Positions 44,538 through 52,530 of a stretch of 64,000 nucleotides of DNA are shown here, piece by piece (position 1 is the first letter of the stretch; every line of letters starts with the position of its first letter). Origin of the DNA: CAIQPV01 sp963719855 (GTDB lineage Bacteria > Pseudomonadota > Gammaproteobacteria > Burkholderiales > Gallionellaceae); assembly GCA_963719855.1 (NCBI GenBank), contig CAVRDK010000004.1, positions 372,001 to 436,000 on the forward strand. The letters are read 5' to 3'. The notes beneath the pieces were generated by a model. The model saw nothing but the letters and a program-made list of their open reading frames with translations, made no database searches and was not told where the DNA came from. The translations under genes were made by a program, and so were the position numbers.

Positions 44538-45812
44538 ATGAGAGGAATGAAGTTGCTACGTAATTTTTGCTTACTGATTTTGCTTTGCGCCGCACTGCCA
44601 GCGCGCGCTGCACTGGATATCGAAATTACCGGGGCGGGCGAGCATCAGATTCCCATCGTTATCGTGCCGTTTGCTGGCGAGGAAAAGCTATCCCAGAGCA
44701 TTAGCGGCATCGTGTCGGCGGATCTTGCGCGTAGCGGGTTGTTTAGGCTGGTTGATCCGGCAGGCAAGGCGCCGCACGAACCGGGCGAGGTGGTGTACGC
44801 CGACTGGGCGGGAACGGATGCGCTGGCCATCGGCAGCGTGGAGGAGCAGCCTAATGGCCGCATCGCGGTGAAATTCCGCCTGCTGGATGCTGTCAGGCAA
44901 ACCGAATTGACCGGGCAGGCAGTTTCCGCCAAAAGCGACCAGATACGGGCTATCGCCCATCGGATAGCGGACGCGATTTTCGAAAAACTCACCGGCGATC
45001 CAGGCGTATTCAGCACGCGTATCGTCTATGTCAACCGGAAAGGAAAAAATAACCGGCTGGTGGTGGCGGATAGCGATGGTTATGGCGAACAGACCGTGCT
45101 GTCGGTCAACGAACCCATCATGTCACCGGCGTGGTCGCCGGATGGCAGCCACCTCGCCTATGTGACTTTCGAGCAGAACCATGCAGTGGTGTATGTGCAA
45201 TCTTTGCTTACCAATCAGCGCATGGCGGTAGCCAATTTTCGCGGCAGCAACAGCGCCCCGGCGTGGTCGCCTGACGGACGGCAACTTGCCATCGTGCTGA
45301 CTCGCGATGGGGGTGCGCATATCTATCTGGTGCGACCGGATGGAACTGACTTGCACCAAATTACGTTCAACGGCGTGATTGATACCGAGCCGAACTTTTC
45401 GCCAGATGGACAAAGCCTGATATTCGCTTCGGATCGGGGCGGCAGTGTGCAAATTTATCGGATGTCGGTAGATGGGGGGGCAGCCGAGCGACTGACTTTT
45501 GAGGGGGGGAATAATTTTTCACCGCGTCATAGCCCGGACGGCAAGAGCTTTGTATTTTCGAACTGGAACAATGGGCGGTTCTATATTGCCACCGAAGATT
45601 TCCAAACTAAGCAGATGCAGGTATTGACAGATGGGGGATGGGAAAAAAAGCCTAGTTTTGCACCCAATGGCAAGCTGATCCTGTTTGCCACCGAGGTGCA
45701 AGGTCGTGGTATATTAGCAACTGTGTCCAGCGATGGTAGAGTAAAACAAAAGATGTTTCCGCAGGCGGGTGATATTCGAGACCCAATGTGGGGGCCTTTC
45801 CTGAAACAATAA
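44538..45812 (+). CDS. tolB: Tol-Pal system protein TolB
   Basis: Periplasmic beta-propeller that links Pal to TolA. 424 residues with a signal peptide (about 1-25, LPARAA). An N-terminal domain is followed by WD40-like PD40 repeats, seen as repeated SPDG motifs: SPAWSPDGSHLAYV, APAWSPDGRQLAIV, NFSPDGQSLIFAS, SPRHSPDGKSFVF. ATG 44547 is an alternative start. Confidence 0.97.
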   Translation: MRGMKLLRNFCLLILLCAALPARAALDIEITGAGEHQIPIVIVPFAGEEKLSQSISGIVSADLARSGLFRLVDPAGKAPHEPGEVVYADWAGTDALAIGSVEEQPNGRIAVKFRLLDAVRQTELTGQAVSAKSDQIRAIAHRIADAIFEKLTGDPGVFSTRIVYVNRKGKNNRLVVADSDGYGEQTVLSVNEPIMSPAWSPDGSHLAYVTFEQNHAVVYVQSLLTNQRMAVANFRGSNSAPAWSPDGRQLAIVLTRDGGAHIYLVRPDGTDLHQITFNGVIDTEPNFSPDGQSLIFASDRGGSVQIYRMSVDGGAAERLTFEGGNNFSPRHSPDGKSFVFSNWNNGRFYIATEDFQTKQMQVLTDGGWEKKPSFAPNGKLILFATEVQGRGILATVSSDGRVKQKMFPQAGDIRDPMWGPFLKQ

Positions 45813-45832
45813 TTTTAAGTAAAGGGTACATC

Positions 45833-46351
45833 ATGAAAAAATTAGTGCTCAGTATATTGTTGGTGAATTTGTTGGCTGCTTGCGCCAGCGAGAAAGCGAA
45901 GGAGCCTGTGGTTGAGGCCAAGTCTGCTCCGGTTGCCGAAGCGCCCGTCGCTGCTCCTGTCGCTGCTCCTGTCGCTCCAGTGGCAGTTGACCCGTTGAAT
46001 GACCCGAGCAGCATCTTGGCCAAACGTAGCGTGTATTATCCGTTCGACGTGTCTGTGGTGCAGGATGCCGACAAGCCCATCGTGGAAGCACATGCCAAGT
46101 ATCTGAGCGAACATGCTAACCGCAAAGTGCGTCTGGAAGGCAATTGCGATGAGCGCGGCAGCGACGAATACAACCTCGCTCTGGGGCAGCGCCGTGCCGA
46201 TGGCGTGAAGAAAATGCTGCTGGTGGGCGGAGCCACAGACAGCCAGATCGAAACTATCAGCTATGGTGAAGAGAAGCCCAAATTGGCTTGCCATGAAGAA
46301 AAGTGCTGGAAGGAAAACCGCCGCACCGATCTGAACTACAACGCGCAGTAA
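45833..46351 (+). CDS. pal: Peptidoglycan-associated lipoprotein Pal
   Basis: Outer-membrane lipoprotein binding peptidoglycan. 172 residues from ATG 45833 with an AAAGGG site before it. Lipobox LLAAC at residues 13-17, a linker of Pro/Ala/Val repeats (APVAAPVAAPV), and an OmpA-like domain with EGNCDERGSDEYNLALGQRR. The Pal signature is complete. Confidence 0.97.
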   Translation: MKKLVLSILLVNLLAACASEKAKEPVVEAKSAPVAEAPVAAPVAAPVAPVAVDPLNDPSSILAKRSVYYPFDVSVVQDADKPIVEAHAKYLSEHANRKVRLEGNCDERGSDEYNLALGQRRADGVKKMLLVGGATDSQIETISYGEEKPKLACHEEKCWKENRRTDLNYNAQ

Positions 46352-46353
46352 GC

Positions 46354-47118
46354 ATGAAGCTGCACGTTCTGCTGTTGGCCGGATTGTGCTTTGTTGGTGG
46401 GCAGGCCCGTGCGGGCCTGTTCAACGACGACGAGGCGCGGCAGCAGATACAGGAAATCGGGGCGCGCGTTTCCAGCCTGGAAGATGCAGGCAAGAAGCAG
46501 ACAGAGGCCAACAACCAGCAAACCCGCACCATGCTCGACCTGCAATCGCAGATTGACAGTCTGAACACGGAACTGCGCACCTTGCGTGGACAGAATGAAG
46601 AGCTGACACACAACTTGCAGGATGCGGACAAGCGGCAGAAAGATTTTTACATTGATCTGGATACCCGTGTGCGCCGTTTTGAAACTGCTGAAGCTTCTCC
46701 TCAGCCTGTGGCCGAAAGCGGTGTCCCTGTAGCGGATGATCCATCCGCAGGGGATCGTGCTTATGAGGCGGCGCACGGTCTGTTCAAGGCGGGCAAGCAT
46801 CAGGATGCCATCAGTGCGTTTCAGGGATTTCTGAAAAAATTTCCTGACTCGGTGTATGTTCCCAATGCCCATTACGAGATGGGCGCTGCTTATTTTTTGT
46901 TGAATGATTATCAGAATGCACTGAACAGCTATCAAGAGCTGGCGAATAAGTATGCCTTTAGTCCAAAGGCACCCGAAGCCATGTTAGGCATCGCGGATTG
47001 CCAGCTAGGACTTAAGAGTACCGTCGCAGCCAAGAAAACTCTCAAGCAACTCATCGCCAAATACCCCAGCAGCGATGCTGCCAGCGAAGCCAAAAAACGC
47101 TTAGCGACAATCAAGTAG
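46354..47118 (+). CDS. cpoB: Cell division coordinator CpoB (YbgF)
   Basis: Periplasmic protein coordinating peptidoglycan synthesis with Tol-Pal constriction. 254 residues from ATG 46354: signal peptide (about 1-20, GQARAG), N-terminal trimerising coiled coil (about 25-105), and C-terminal tetratricopeptide repeats (DRAYEAAHGLFKAGKHQDAI, YVPNAHYEMGAAYFLLNDYQ). Confidence 0.95.
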   Translation: MKLHVLLLAGLCFVGGQARAGLFNDDEARQQIQEIGARVSSLEDAGKKQTEANNQQTRTMLDLQSQIDSLNTELRTLRGQNEELTHNLQDADKRQKDFYIDLDTRVRRFETAEASPQPVAESGVPVADDPSAGDRAYEAAHGLFKAGKHQDAISAFQGFLKKFPDSVYVPNAHYEMGAAYFLLNDYQNALNSYQELANKYAFSPKAPEAMLGIADCQLGLKSTVAAKKTLKQLIAKYPSSDAASEAKKRLATIK

Positions 47119-47163
47119 GGCGCCGTTTTTCATGCACGTTCATTCTGCCAGCGCACAGCTATT

Positions 47164-47802
47164 TTGAAATTGCGCATCAGCGAAATTTTCTATTCATTGC
47201 AAGGCGAAACCAGCCGCGTAGGCCTGCCCACGGTGTTTGTGCGCCTGACTGGCTGCCCGTTGCGCTGCATTTATTGCGATACCAGCTATGCGTTCAACGG
47301 CGGAGAGGATATGAGCATTGCGCAAATTCTCGAACAAGTTGCACGCCATCACGCGCGTTATGTGACGGTCACCGGCGGCGAACCGCTGGCGCAGAAAAAT
47401 TGCCTGCCCCTGCTGCGCGCCTTGTGCGATGCGGGTTATGAGGTATCGCTGGAAACAGGCGGCGCGCTCGATGTGCGTGAGGTGGATACGCGTGTGATGA
47501 AAGTACTGGACATCAAAACGCCCGAATCGGGCGAAATGGAAAAGAATCTGTGGAGCAATCTCGCCGCGCTGAATGCACACGACGAAATCAAGTTTGTGCT
47601 GTGCGATGAGGCGGATTACGTCTGGGCCAAGCAAGTGATGCACGAACATGATTTAGTCAGCAAATGCGCTGTGCTGTTTGCGCCCGTGCAAGGTAAGTTG
47701 TCTCCCACGGATTTGGCCGAGTGGATATTGCAAGACCATCTGCCCGTGCGCATGCAAGTGCAGCTGCATAAGTTGCTGTGGGGCAATGAACGTGGGCGCT
47801 AA
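47164..47802 (+). CDS. queE: 7-carboxy-7-deazaguanine synthase QueE
   Basis: Radical SAM enzyme in queuosine synthesis, converting carboxytetrahydropterin to CDG. 212 residues from TTG 47164. The cluster-binding motif is CPLRCIYC (CxxxCxxC), preceded by FYSLQGETSRVGLPTVFVRL and followed by TVTGGEPLAQ. No ATG fits the frame upstream. queC overlaps its end by 17 bp. Confidence 0.95.
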   Translation: MKLRISEIFYSLQGETSRVGLPTVFVRLTGCPLRCIYCDTSYAFNGGEDMSIAQILEQVARHHARYVTVTGGEPLAQKNCLPLLRALCDAGYEVSLETGGALDVREVDTRVMKVLDIKTPESGEMEKNLWSNLAALNAHDEIKFVLCDEADYVWAKQVMHEHDLVSKCAVLFAPVQGKLSPTDLAEWILQDHLPVRMQVQLHKLLWGNERGR

Positions 47803-48475
47803 GAAAAACGCAGTGGTATTGTTATCCGGCGGACTGGATTCCGCCACCGTGCTGGCACTGGCGCAGCAGCAGGGTTACGCCTGTCACGCGTTGAGTGTGG
47901 ACTACGGCCAGCGCCACCATGCAGAACTGGCAGCGGCGCAGCGTGTGGCACAAGCGTTGGGAGCAGTGCAGCACCGCGTGATTCACGTAGACCTTACCAC
48001 CTTCGGCGGCTCAGCCCTGACGGACGCAAACATTGCCGTGCCGGAGCAGCCCTCGACGGGCATCCCGCTCACCTACGTCCCGGCGCGCAACACCATCATG
48101 TTGTCGCTGGCATTGGCTTGGGCGGAAGTGTTGCAGGCGCAGGATATTTTCATCGGAGTGAATGCGGTGGACTATTCCGGCTATCCCGATTGCCGTCCGG
48201 AATATATCGCGGCATTCGAACACATGGCCAACCTCGCCACCAAGGCGGCGGTCGAGGGCAAGCGCCTGACTTTGCACGCGCCCCTGCTGAACCTGTCCAA
48301 GGCCGATATCGTTAAACGCGGTGCGCAGTTGGGTGTGAATTACAGCCTGACGGTGTCCTGTTACCAGGCCGACGAAGATGGCCGTGCGTGCGGCGTGTGC
48401 GACTCTTGCCGCTTGCGCCGCGCAGGCTTCGAAACGGCTGAAATGCCTGATCCGACGCGCTATTGCACCATATAA
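47786..48475 (+). CDS. queC: 7-cyano-7-deazaguanine synthase QueC
   Basis: ATP-dependent conversion of CDG to preQ0. 229 residues from ATG 47786 (MNVGAKKNAVVLLSGGLDSA). PP-loop SGGLDSAT near the N-terminus and a zinc site made of CYQADEDGRACGVCDSCRLR near the C-terminus. A longer in-frame ATG at 47678 lies inside queE and is rejected. Confidence 0.97.
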   Translation: MNVGAKKNAVVLLSGGLDSATVLALAQQQGYACHALSVDYGQRHHAELAAAQRVAQALGAVQHRVIHVDLTTFGGSALTDANIAVPEQPSTGIPLTYVPARNTIMLSLALAWAEVLQAQDIFIGVNAVDYSGYPDCRPEYIAAFEHMANLATKAAVEGKRLTLHAPLLNLSKADIVKRGAQLGVNYSLTVSCYQADEDGRACGVCDSCRLRRAGFETAEMPDPTRYCTI

Positions 48476-48491
48476 ATCACTCCGCATCGCG

Positions 48492-48519
48492 TTGACAGTA
48501 AGCTGTCAATCCGTATAAT
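48492..48519 (+). promoter_or_regulatory. tRNA-Lys promoter with overlapping inverted repeat
   Basis: Consensus TTGACA (48492-48497) and TATAAT (48514-48519) are separated by 16 bp, followed by a GC-rich discriminator (GCGCGC) typical of stringently controlled stable RNA genes. A perfect inverted repeat TTGACAG-TAAG-CTGTCAA (48492-48509) includes the -35 box. Confidence 0.85.
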
Positions 48520-48540
48520 GCGCGCTTCCTTTAGGAATGT

Positions 48541-48616
48541 GGGTCGTTAGCTCAGCCGGTAGAGCAGCGGACTTTTAATCCGTTGGTCGCCAGTTCGAAT
48601 CTGGCACGACCTACCA
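48541..48616 (+). tRNA. tRNA-Lys (anticodon TTT)
   Basis: 76 nt with all stems: acceptor GGGTCGT with ACGACCT, D arm GCTC...GAGC, anticodon loop CTTTTAA (anticodon TTT, lysine), T arm CCAGTTCGAATCTGG, and encoded CCA. The 3' half from 48572 is the attachment site of the downstream element. Confidence 0.98.
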
Positions 48617-48619
48617 ACA
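48572..48619 (+). repeat. attL: 48-bp direct repeat in tRNA-Lys 3' end
   Basis: Starts CTTTTAATCC in the anticodon loop and ends ACCTACCAACA just past the tRNA. It is identical base for base to 52847-52894. This is the left attachment site, and integration leaves the tRNA intact here. Confidence 0.93.
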
Positions 48620-48623
48620 TTCA

Positions 48624-48652
48624 AGAGCCTTGCGCACTGTAAGGCTCTTTTT
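48624..48652 (+). terminator. Terminator immediately after tRNA-Lys, inside the element
   Basis: AGAGCCTT and AAGGCTCT form an 8-bp stem around GCGCACTGT, followed by TTTTTA. It lies 8 bp past the tRNA CCA but beyond attL, so it belongs to the element. It also overlaps the integrase stop on the minus strand. Confidence 0.8.
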
Positions 48653-49679
48653 ACTTTTTGGCAACCGTAGCCAAATCGTAACCATCCGTCATCAAATCCA
48701 AGCTATCCAACCTTTTCTCAGATTCCAACATATGCCTAGGATCATGGTGAGCATAGCGCAACGGCATAGCCATACCTTTCCAGTTACCCATAGCCATAAG
48801 TTCATGCAACGTGGCACCAGCAGCAAGTTGCAAACTTGCCCAGGTATGACGCAAATCGTGCCACCTAAAATCAACAATACCAGCACGATTTAACGCATTA
48901 CGCCAAGACCGACCATTAACATGTTTTACTGGCCTGCCCCTGTAAGTAAAAACACTTTCAGGATGCTTGCCCAACTGCCTAGTCAGAACGTCCATGCCTA
49001 GCTGATTTAGCGCCTTGCCGAATTCCGAAGTTTTGCTATCATCGAAATCCACCCAAATACGCCTCTGCTCCATTACTACATGCGTCCACTTGAGCAGCAC
49101 AACATTGCTGTAACGCATCCCAGTTACCAGCGCGAAAATAACAATATCGCGTTGATGCTCGGGCAACTCCTGCAAAAGTATTTGAATCTGTTCTACACTC
49201 AAATGCCGAGTACGCCCTTTTGGTTCCTGAAACAGCCGAACCTTAGGGACTTTATCCAGCCATTCCCATTCTTCAACTGAGCGCTTAAGAACGGCACGAA
49301 CTAACGCCAAATAACGGTTAGCAGTGGACTTGCTAGCCACCTTAAGCCTTGCTTCCTTGATGCGCGCTATCACGTCGAGAGTGACCTCATCGAGCATCAA
49401 TCCACCCAAGAGCGAATGCAACCATTTGAGCTTGGCTATATCGTCCTTGTGTGTGGCCTTGTGGCTGGTTTCCTCGATCCATCTAACCGCCGCCTGTTGC
49501 CAAGAATAGCGCGGCCTAATGCCGAGCCGTTCCTGATCCCACAGCGAGGCTTTTAACCTATCGTGGTATTCCTGAGCCTTTACCTTGTCGGTAGTCCCAG
49601 TGCTTCTCTGTACGACTTTTCCGCTTTGATGAAATTTGACCCACCAGACGGAAGAATCTTTACGTTTGTAGAGCGACAT
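48651..49679 (-). CDS. int: Tyrosine-type site-specific integrase
   Basis: 342 residues. An N-terminal SAM-like core-binding domain (about 60-150) is followed by the catalytic domain with the first arginine in LVTGMRYSNVVLLKW, the HxxR box HDLRHTWASLQL, and the nucleophile tyrosine in LRYAHHDPRHMLE. It is adjacent to attL in tRNA-Lys, the standard layout. The ATG follows GAGGATAATCAATT. The N-terminus overlaps the AlpA-like gene by 100 bp. Confidence 0.95.
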   Translation of the reverse strand: MSLYKRKDSSVWWVKFHQSGKVVQRSTGTTDKVKAQEYHDRLKASLWDQERLGIRPRYSWQQAAVRWIEETSHKATHKDDIAKLKWLHSLLGGLMLDEVTLDVIARIKEARLKVASKSTANRYLALVRAVLKRSVEEWEWLDKVPKVRLFQEPKGRTRHLSVEQIQILLQELPEHQRDIVIFALVTGMRYSNVVLLKWTHVVMEQRRIWVDFDDSKTSEFGKALNQLGMDVLTRQLGKHPESVFTYRGRPVKHVNGRSWRNALNRAGIVDFRWHDLRHTWASLQLAAGATLHELMAMGNWKGMAMPLRYAHHDPRHMLESEKRLDSLDLMTDGYDLATVAKK

Positions 49680-49897
49680 AATTGATTATCCTCATGTGCG
49701 CCCTGCATCACCCGCGAGGAGTATTGTGCGCGTAAGAAAGCTACTAGGTCAATTTCAAGAAATATCCACCGCTTTCCAGCCTTGCTAGCTGGGATCTCTC
49801 CACATCGCGCCTTACGTTGCAAGGTGACGCGATGCAGATGCAAAAATTTCGCAGCTTGTTCGAGAGTAAGTACAGATAAATGATGATCTTCGGGCAT
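49580..49897 (-). CDS. AlpA/excisionase-type helix-turn-helix protein
   Basis: 105 residues from ATG 49897, 6 nt after GGAGG. The MerR-like HTH_17 fold is seen in LTLEQAAKFLHLHRVTLQRK and IPASKAGKRWIFLEIDLVAF. Such proteins direct excision or activate integrase genes. The C-terminal 33 codons lie within the integrase N-terminus in another frame, so int translation may be coupled. Confidence 0.85.
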   Translation of the reverse strand: MPEDHHLSVLTLEQAAKFLHLHRVTLQRKARCGEIPASKAGKRWIFLEIDLVAFLRAQYSSRVMQGAHEDNQLCRSTNVKILPSGGSNFIKAEKSYREALGLPTR

Positions 49898-50266
49898 GAA
49901 CAACCTCCAAATTTATTAAAGGAGGTTGCCAAAAATGAATAAGGCGCAAGCAACCTCCACATAAAACTAAAGTGGAAAAAAGGTCACCTTGCGCCCCTCA
50001 TCGGCATTTCACATGAATGCACGGCTCTATATGGCAGGTACGTCTAGTGTGCTGAATAGCATAATGGGCATTTTGCGGCATGTCAACAAACACAGCAAAA
50101 CCGTCTTTAGTGGGTGGCTGGATTTGTCTGAACCTCTTATGCGTTGGCGGATAACGCCCAACGGCCTACTCTCCGTTAGATACTGGTAAAAGCTACTAGA
50201 GCCTCACTCCGTAAGAACGGGGATGCAGAAGCTCGCCTACGGACTCGACCAAAAACTCCGCAGGTC
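49898..50266. other. Element intergenic region upstream of alpA-like gene
   Basis: CAACCTCC (49901-49908), its complement GGAGGTTG (49921-49928) and a third CAACCTCC (49951-49958) form a repeat cluster that also supplies the alpA ribosome site. Another imperfect hairpin, GTTGGCG with CGCCCAAC, is at 50143-50162. These are candidate regulator-binding sites. No supported gene. Confidence 0.55.
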
Positions 50267-50836
50267 TTAAATCGACATCTGACATTTTATGCAATAAATT
50301 TTCCCATTGAATCTATTTTTTTGATTCACACAGTAATCTATAACCGCGTCAGTAACGTGTGACTTGCATGATGCGCAAAACGATTTAGATTTTTTTGCAT
50401 TTTGAATTTTTAACTTTTTTTCTTGTTCGTTTTTTACTCGATCTACGACATTTTCAGCCAGAAGCCTTCCTAGTTGTTTTATGTCAGGAATGCTGTCTGC
50501 ATATAAAGGGAGCAAAGGTATTCCAGCTTTTTTTAGCGCAGCTCGTTTTCTCTCATCACCAAGTTTTTGTATTTCTTTTTCGTGATCCGGGCCATTTAGC
50601 TCAATTGCCAAAACCATACTAGTGTCATCTTTTCGGCACAATAAAAAATCAATGCTTTTATTACCGATTTCCTTTCTTTTCTCATCATCTAATTGGTAAA
50701 ATATTTGCGACATACTTACTTGAGAAAAAACAATGTAGTTAGGGGCAGCCTCACAAAGCATTTTGTATAAACACTGCTCACCTCTATTTAGAAGCCAGAA
50801 TTTATCTCGGTATTGATCTAGCTTAGTGCTGTTCAT
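50267..50836 (-). CDS. DUF2726-type nuclease-like protein with zinc-finger tail
   Basis: 189 residues. The central part resembles DUF2726, a PD-(D/E)xK-like fold: the acidic residue in KSIDFLLCRKDD and the E in LAIELNGPDHE are in place for metal binding, followed by RKRAALKKAGIPLLPL. The C-terminus adds two CxxC pairs (CASC and CIKC), likely a zinc ribbon. AT-rich codons unlike the host flanks. Possible cargo or anti-phage nuclease; the function is inferred. Confidence 0.75.
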   Translation of the reverse strand: MNSTKLDQYRDKFWLLNRGEQCLYKMLCEAAPNYIVFSQVSMSQIFYQLDDEKRKEIGNKSIDFLLCRKDDTSMVLAIELNGPDHEKEIQKLGDERKRAALKKAGIPLLPLYADSIPDIKQLGRLLAENVVDRVKNEQEKKLKIQNAKKSKSFCASCKSHVTDAVIDYCVNQKNRFNGKIYCIKCQMSI

Positions 50837-50865
50837 TTCTACCTCCCCCAGAAATCTTTTACCAG

Positions 50866-51063
50866 TTATCCAGACAACAAATCAGGAGGCCACGCCCCAT
50901 GCATTTTTGCCGCACGAATCTTTTCAATTACACGATATGCCCTAGCATACGCTTCGCGCCTAAATTTACTATGGGATAAATTAGGGACGAGATCAAGCCA
51001 CAAATCAATATCGGCAGGAGACACCGGAATTTCATTAAACAAATCGTGAGCTATCGGCTTCAA
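50866..51063 (-). CDS. Small protein of unknown function in the element
   Basis: 65 residues from TTG 51063. It contains PVSPADIDLWLDLVPNLS and YARAYRVIEKIRAAK, predicted helical. I do not recognise a family. It lies 15 bp after the next small gene and 29 bp before the DUF2726 gene, so it is probably co-transcribed with them. Confidence 0.6.
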   Translation of the reverse strand: MKPIAHDLFNEIPVSPADIDLWLDLVPNLSHSKFRREAYARAYRVIEKIRAAKMHGAWPPDLLSG

Positions 51064-51078
51064 AATGCCACCGTGACA

Positions 51079-51240
51079 CTAAGCCTGACTATTCAAAGAA
51101 TCTATTTGCATATTAATCTTTGCCGCATGCTCTTCAACTTTTTTAGCAGCCTCAATCCATGATGATGCCTGAAAATAAAACGCTGTTAAATCTTCAAACT
51201 CATCATTCAAATCTTTTGCAAAATAAGCTAGAAATCGCAT
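51079..51240 (-). CDS. Small helical protein of unknown function in the element
   Basis: 53 residues translated from the sequence (starts MRFLAYFAKDLNDEFEDLTA). A very strong ribosome site GGAGGGG lies 7 nt before the ATG. It is acidic and helical with a likely coiled coil near VEEHAAKINMQI. It is located between rep and the 65-residue gene. Function unknown. Confidence 0.65.
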   Translation of the reverse strand: MRFLAYFAKDLNDEFEDLTAFYFQASSWIEAAKKVEEHAAKINMQIDSLNSQA

Positions 51241-51324
51241 ATTTTCCCCTCCCACTATCCATTTAAAAAACCGGATACCTGCGACCGGTCAGCCAGATCA
51301 GCCAGCTCACCCGAGCAAAACAAG

Positions 51325-52293
51325 TTAAAAATAAAATTCCGATACCTCAAGATCAAGCGTTATACCATCACCCGTTATGTAGAGATTTTCCCAATCATCC
51401 GCACCCCACATGCTGATATTAACAGCCCCCTTGTAATGGCAATAATCAAAAGCCTCATGGACAGCAGCTACAAACTGGCAAGCACCCAACCAAAAACGGA
51501 CAATTTGCGGCTTATCTATACCCTTGGAATGCCAGTACCGCATTGCATAATGCTCAAATATTTCCTGAAATTCCTTGCCAAGATACTTGGTTAAATACCC
51601 CGCCAGTTTTTCAGGTCGCCACACCTTGCCCTCACCACCCCAACGCTTAGACGGAGCGCGTACATTGACGGCACCAAACGACTTTTCGCCAAGCTTTTCC
51701 TTGTGGACATAAAAACGCTGCACATCTTCCCAATCCTGCCCAATAGCCAGCAGCCAGCAACGCAGTATCCAGCGTATGTCCTGCTTACCCTTGACAGCAA
51801 CATGCAGATGATAAGCCCCGCGCTCTTGTTTCTCCCTGATAGAGACAAACTGCCAATCTGGATAACGCCCCCGCATCATCCTCAAGAACCGCTTCCAATC
51901 AGCTTTGAGAAGGGTTATATCCTGCATGTTTTCCCGATAGCTAAATGTCAGCATATGGTCAGCTTGCAAGCTTTTAACCAAATTTCTGACAGCCTTACGA
52001 GCACGATGTACAGTCCGAGCAAGATTATCTGCATCCTTCTTTGCTCGAATATCATCAGGAAGCTCTTTACGCACCCTTGACGGAACAAACCGAGCATAAG
52101 GGGCATCATAATCAGGCGTTCCACCAAAACTCGTTTGGCAGTCCTTCCCCGCGTAAATTACCGCATCCTTTTGCTCCGGCATATCACGCGGACGGATAAC
52201 AGACAATTCAAACGCGCCTGAATTAAATTTAGTCATTTTCGCCCAGAACCTTTTTTCTTGACGTGCAGCATTCACCGCTGATACTGTTTGCAT
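51325..52293 (-). CDS. rep: Rolling-circle replication initiator (HUH, ORF2/G2P-like)
   Basis: 322 residues from ATG 52293. The upstream GTG/ATG at 52350/52347 lie inside a terminator hairpin and are rejected. The HUH metal site is HLH in RGAYHLHVAVKG. The upstream MLTFSYRENM strand and the YLTKYLGKEF segment, with candidate catalytic tyrosine, match replication proteins of filamentous phages and related plasmids (REP_ORF2-G2P type). It should nick a double-stranded origin, probably the GC-rich hairpin region just upstream. Confidence 0.88.
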   Translation of the reverse strand: MQTVSAVNAARQEKRFWAKMTKFNSGAFELSVIRPRDMPEQKDAVIYAGKDCQTSFGGTPDYDAPYARFVPSRVRKELPDDIRAKKDADNLARTVHRARKAVRNLVKSLQADHMLTFSYRENMQDITLLKADWKRFLRMMRGRYPDWQFVSIREKQERGAYHLHVAVKGKQDIRWILRCWLLAIGQDWEDVQRFYVHKEKLGEKSFGAVNVRAPSKRWGGEGKVWRPEKLAGYLTKYLGKEFQEIFEHYAMRYWHSKGIDKPQIVRFWLGACQFVAAVHEAFDYCHYKGAVNISMWGADDWENLYITGDGITLDLEVSEFYF

Positions 52294-52324
52294 GTTTTGA
52301 TACTTTCTATATAAGTTCAAGACA

Positions 52325-52364
52325 GCCCCAGAGGATGTGTCTAGCATCACTGGGGCATTTTTTT
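52325..52364 (+). terminator. Rho-independent terminator upstream of rep
   Basis: GCCCCAG (52325-52331) pairs with CTGGGGC (52350-52356), followed by seven T on the plus strand. No plus-strand gene in the element needs it, so it may block read-through from the chromosome into rep antisense. Confidence 0.7.
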
Positions 52365-52441
52365 AATACCGCCCTACCCATCAAACTCTATCTAAAACGT
52401 CCTTTCTACTTAAATATGTTCTTACTTGTCAGTGTTACAAG

Positions 52442-52500
52442 TTAACCGGCGGCTTCGCCGCCGGTGACGTGCGCATGGCGCGACAAGCGCGCCCTAACAC
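52442..52500. other. GC-rich hairpin cluster, candidate rolling-circle origin
   Basis: ACCGGCGGCTTCGCCGCCGGT is a near-perfect hairpin, followed by GGCGCGACAAGCGCGCC, a second hairpin. The block is far richer in GC than the rest of the element and lies about 150 bp upstream of rep. Double- and single-strand origins of rolling-circle replicons have this form. The assignment is inference. Confidence 0.45.
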
Positions 52501-52530
52501 CCGCCCCCGCCGTCAATCCGCCTTTCATAA

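Noticed and set aside
50143..50180. attC-like sequence (GTTGGCG...CGCCCAAC) that could suggest an integron cassette site
   Set aside because: It is a short imperfect hairpin without the paired R and L boxes and spacing of a real attC, and no integron integrase or cassette array is present.
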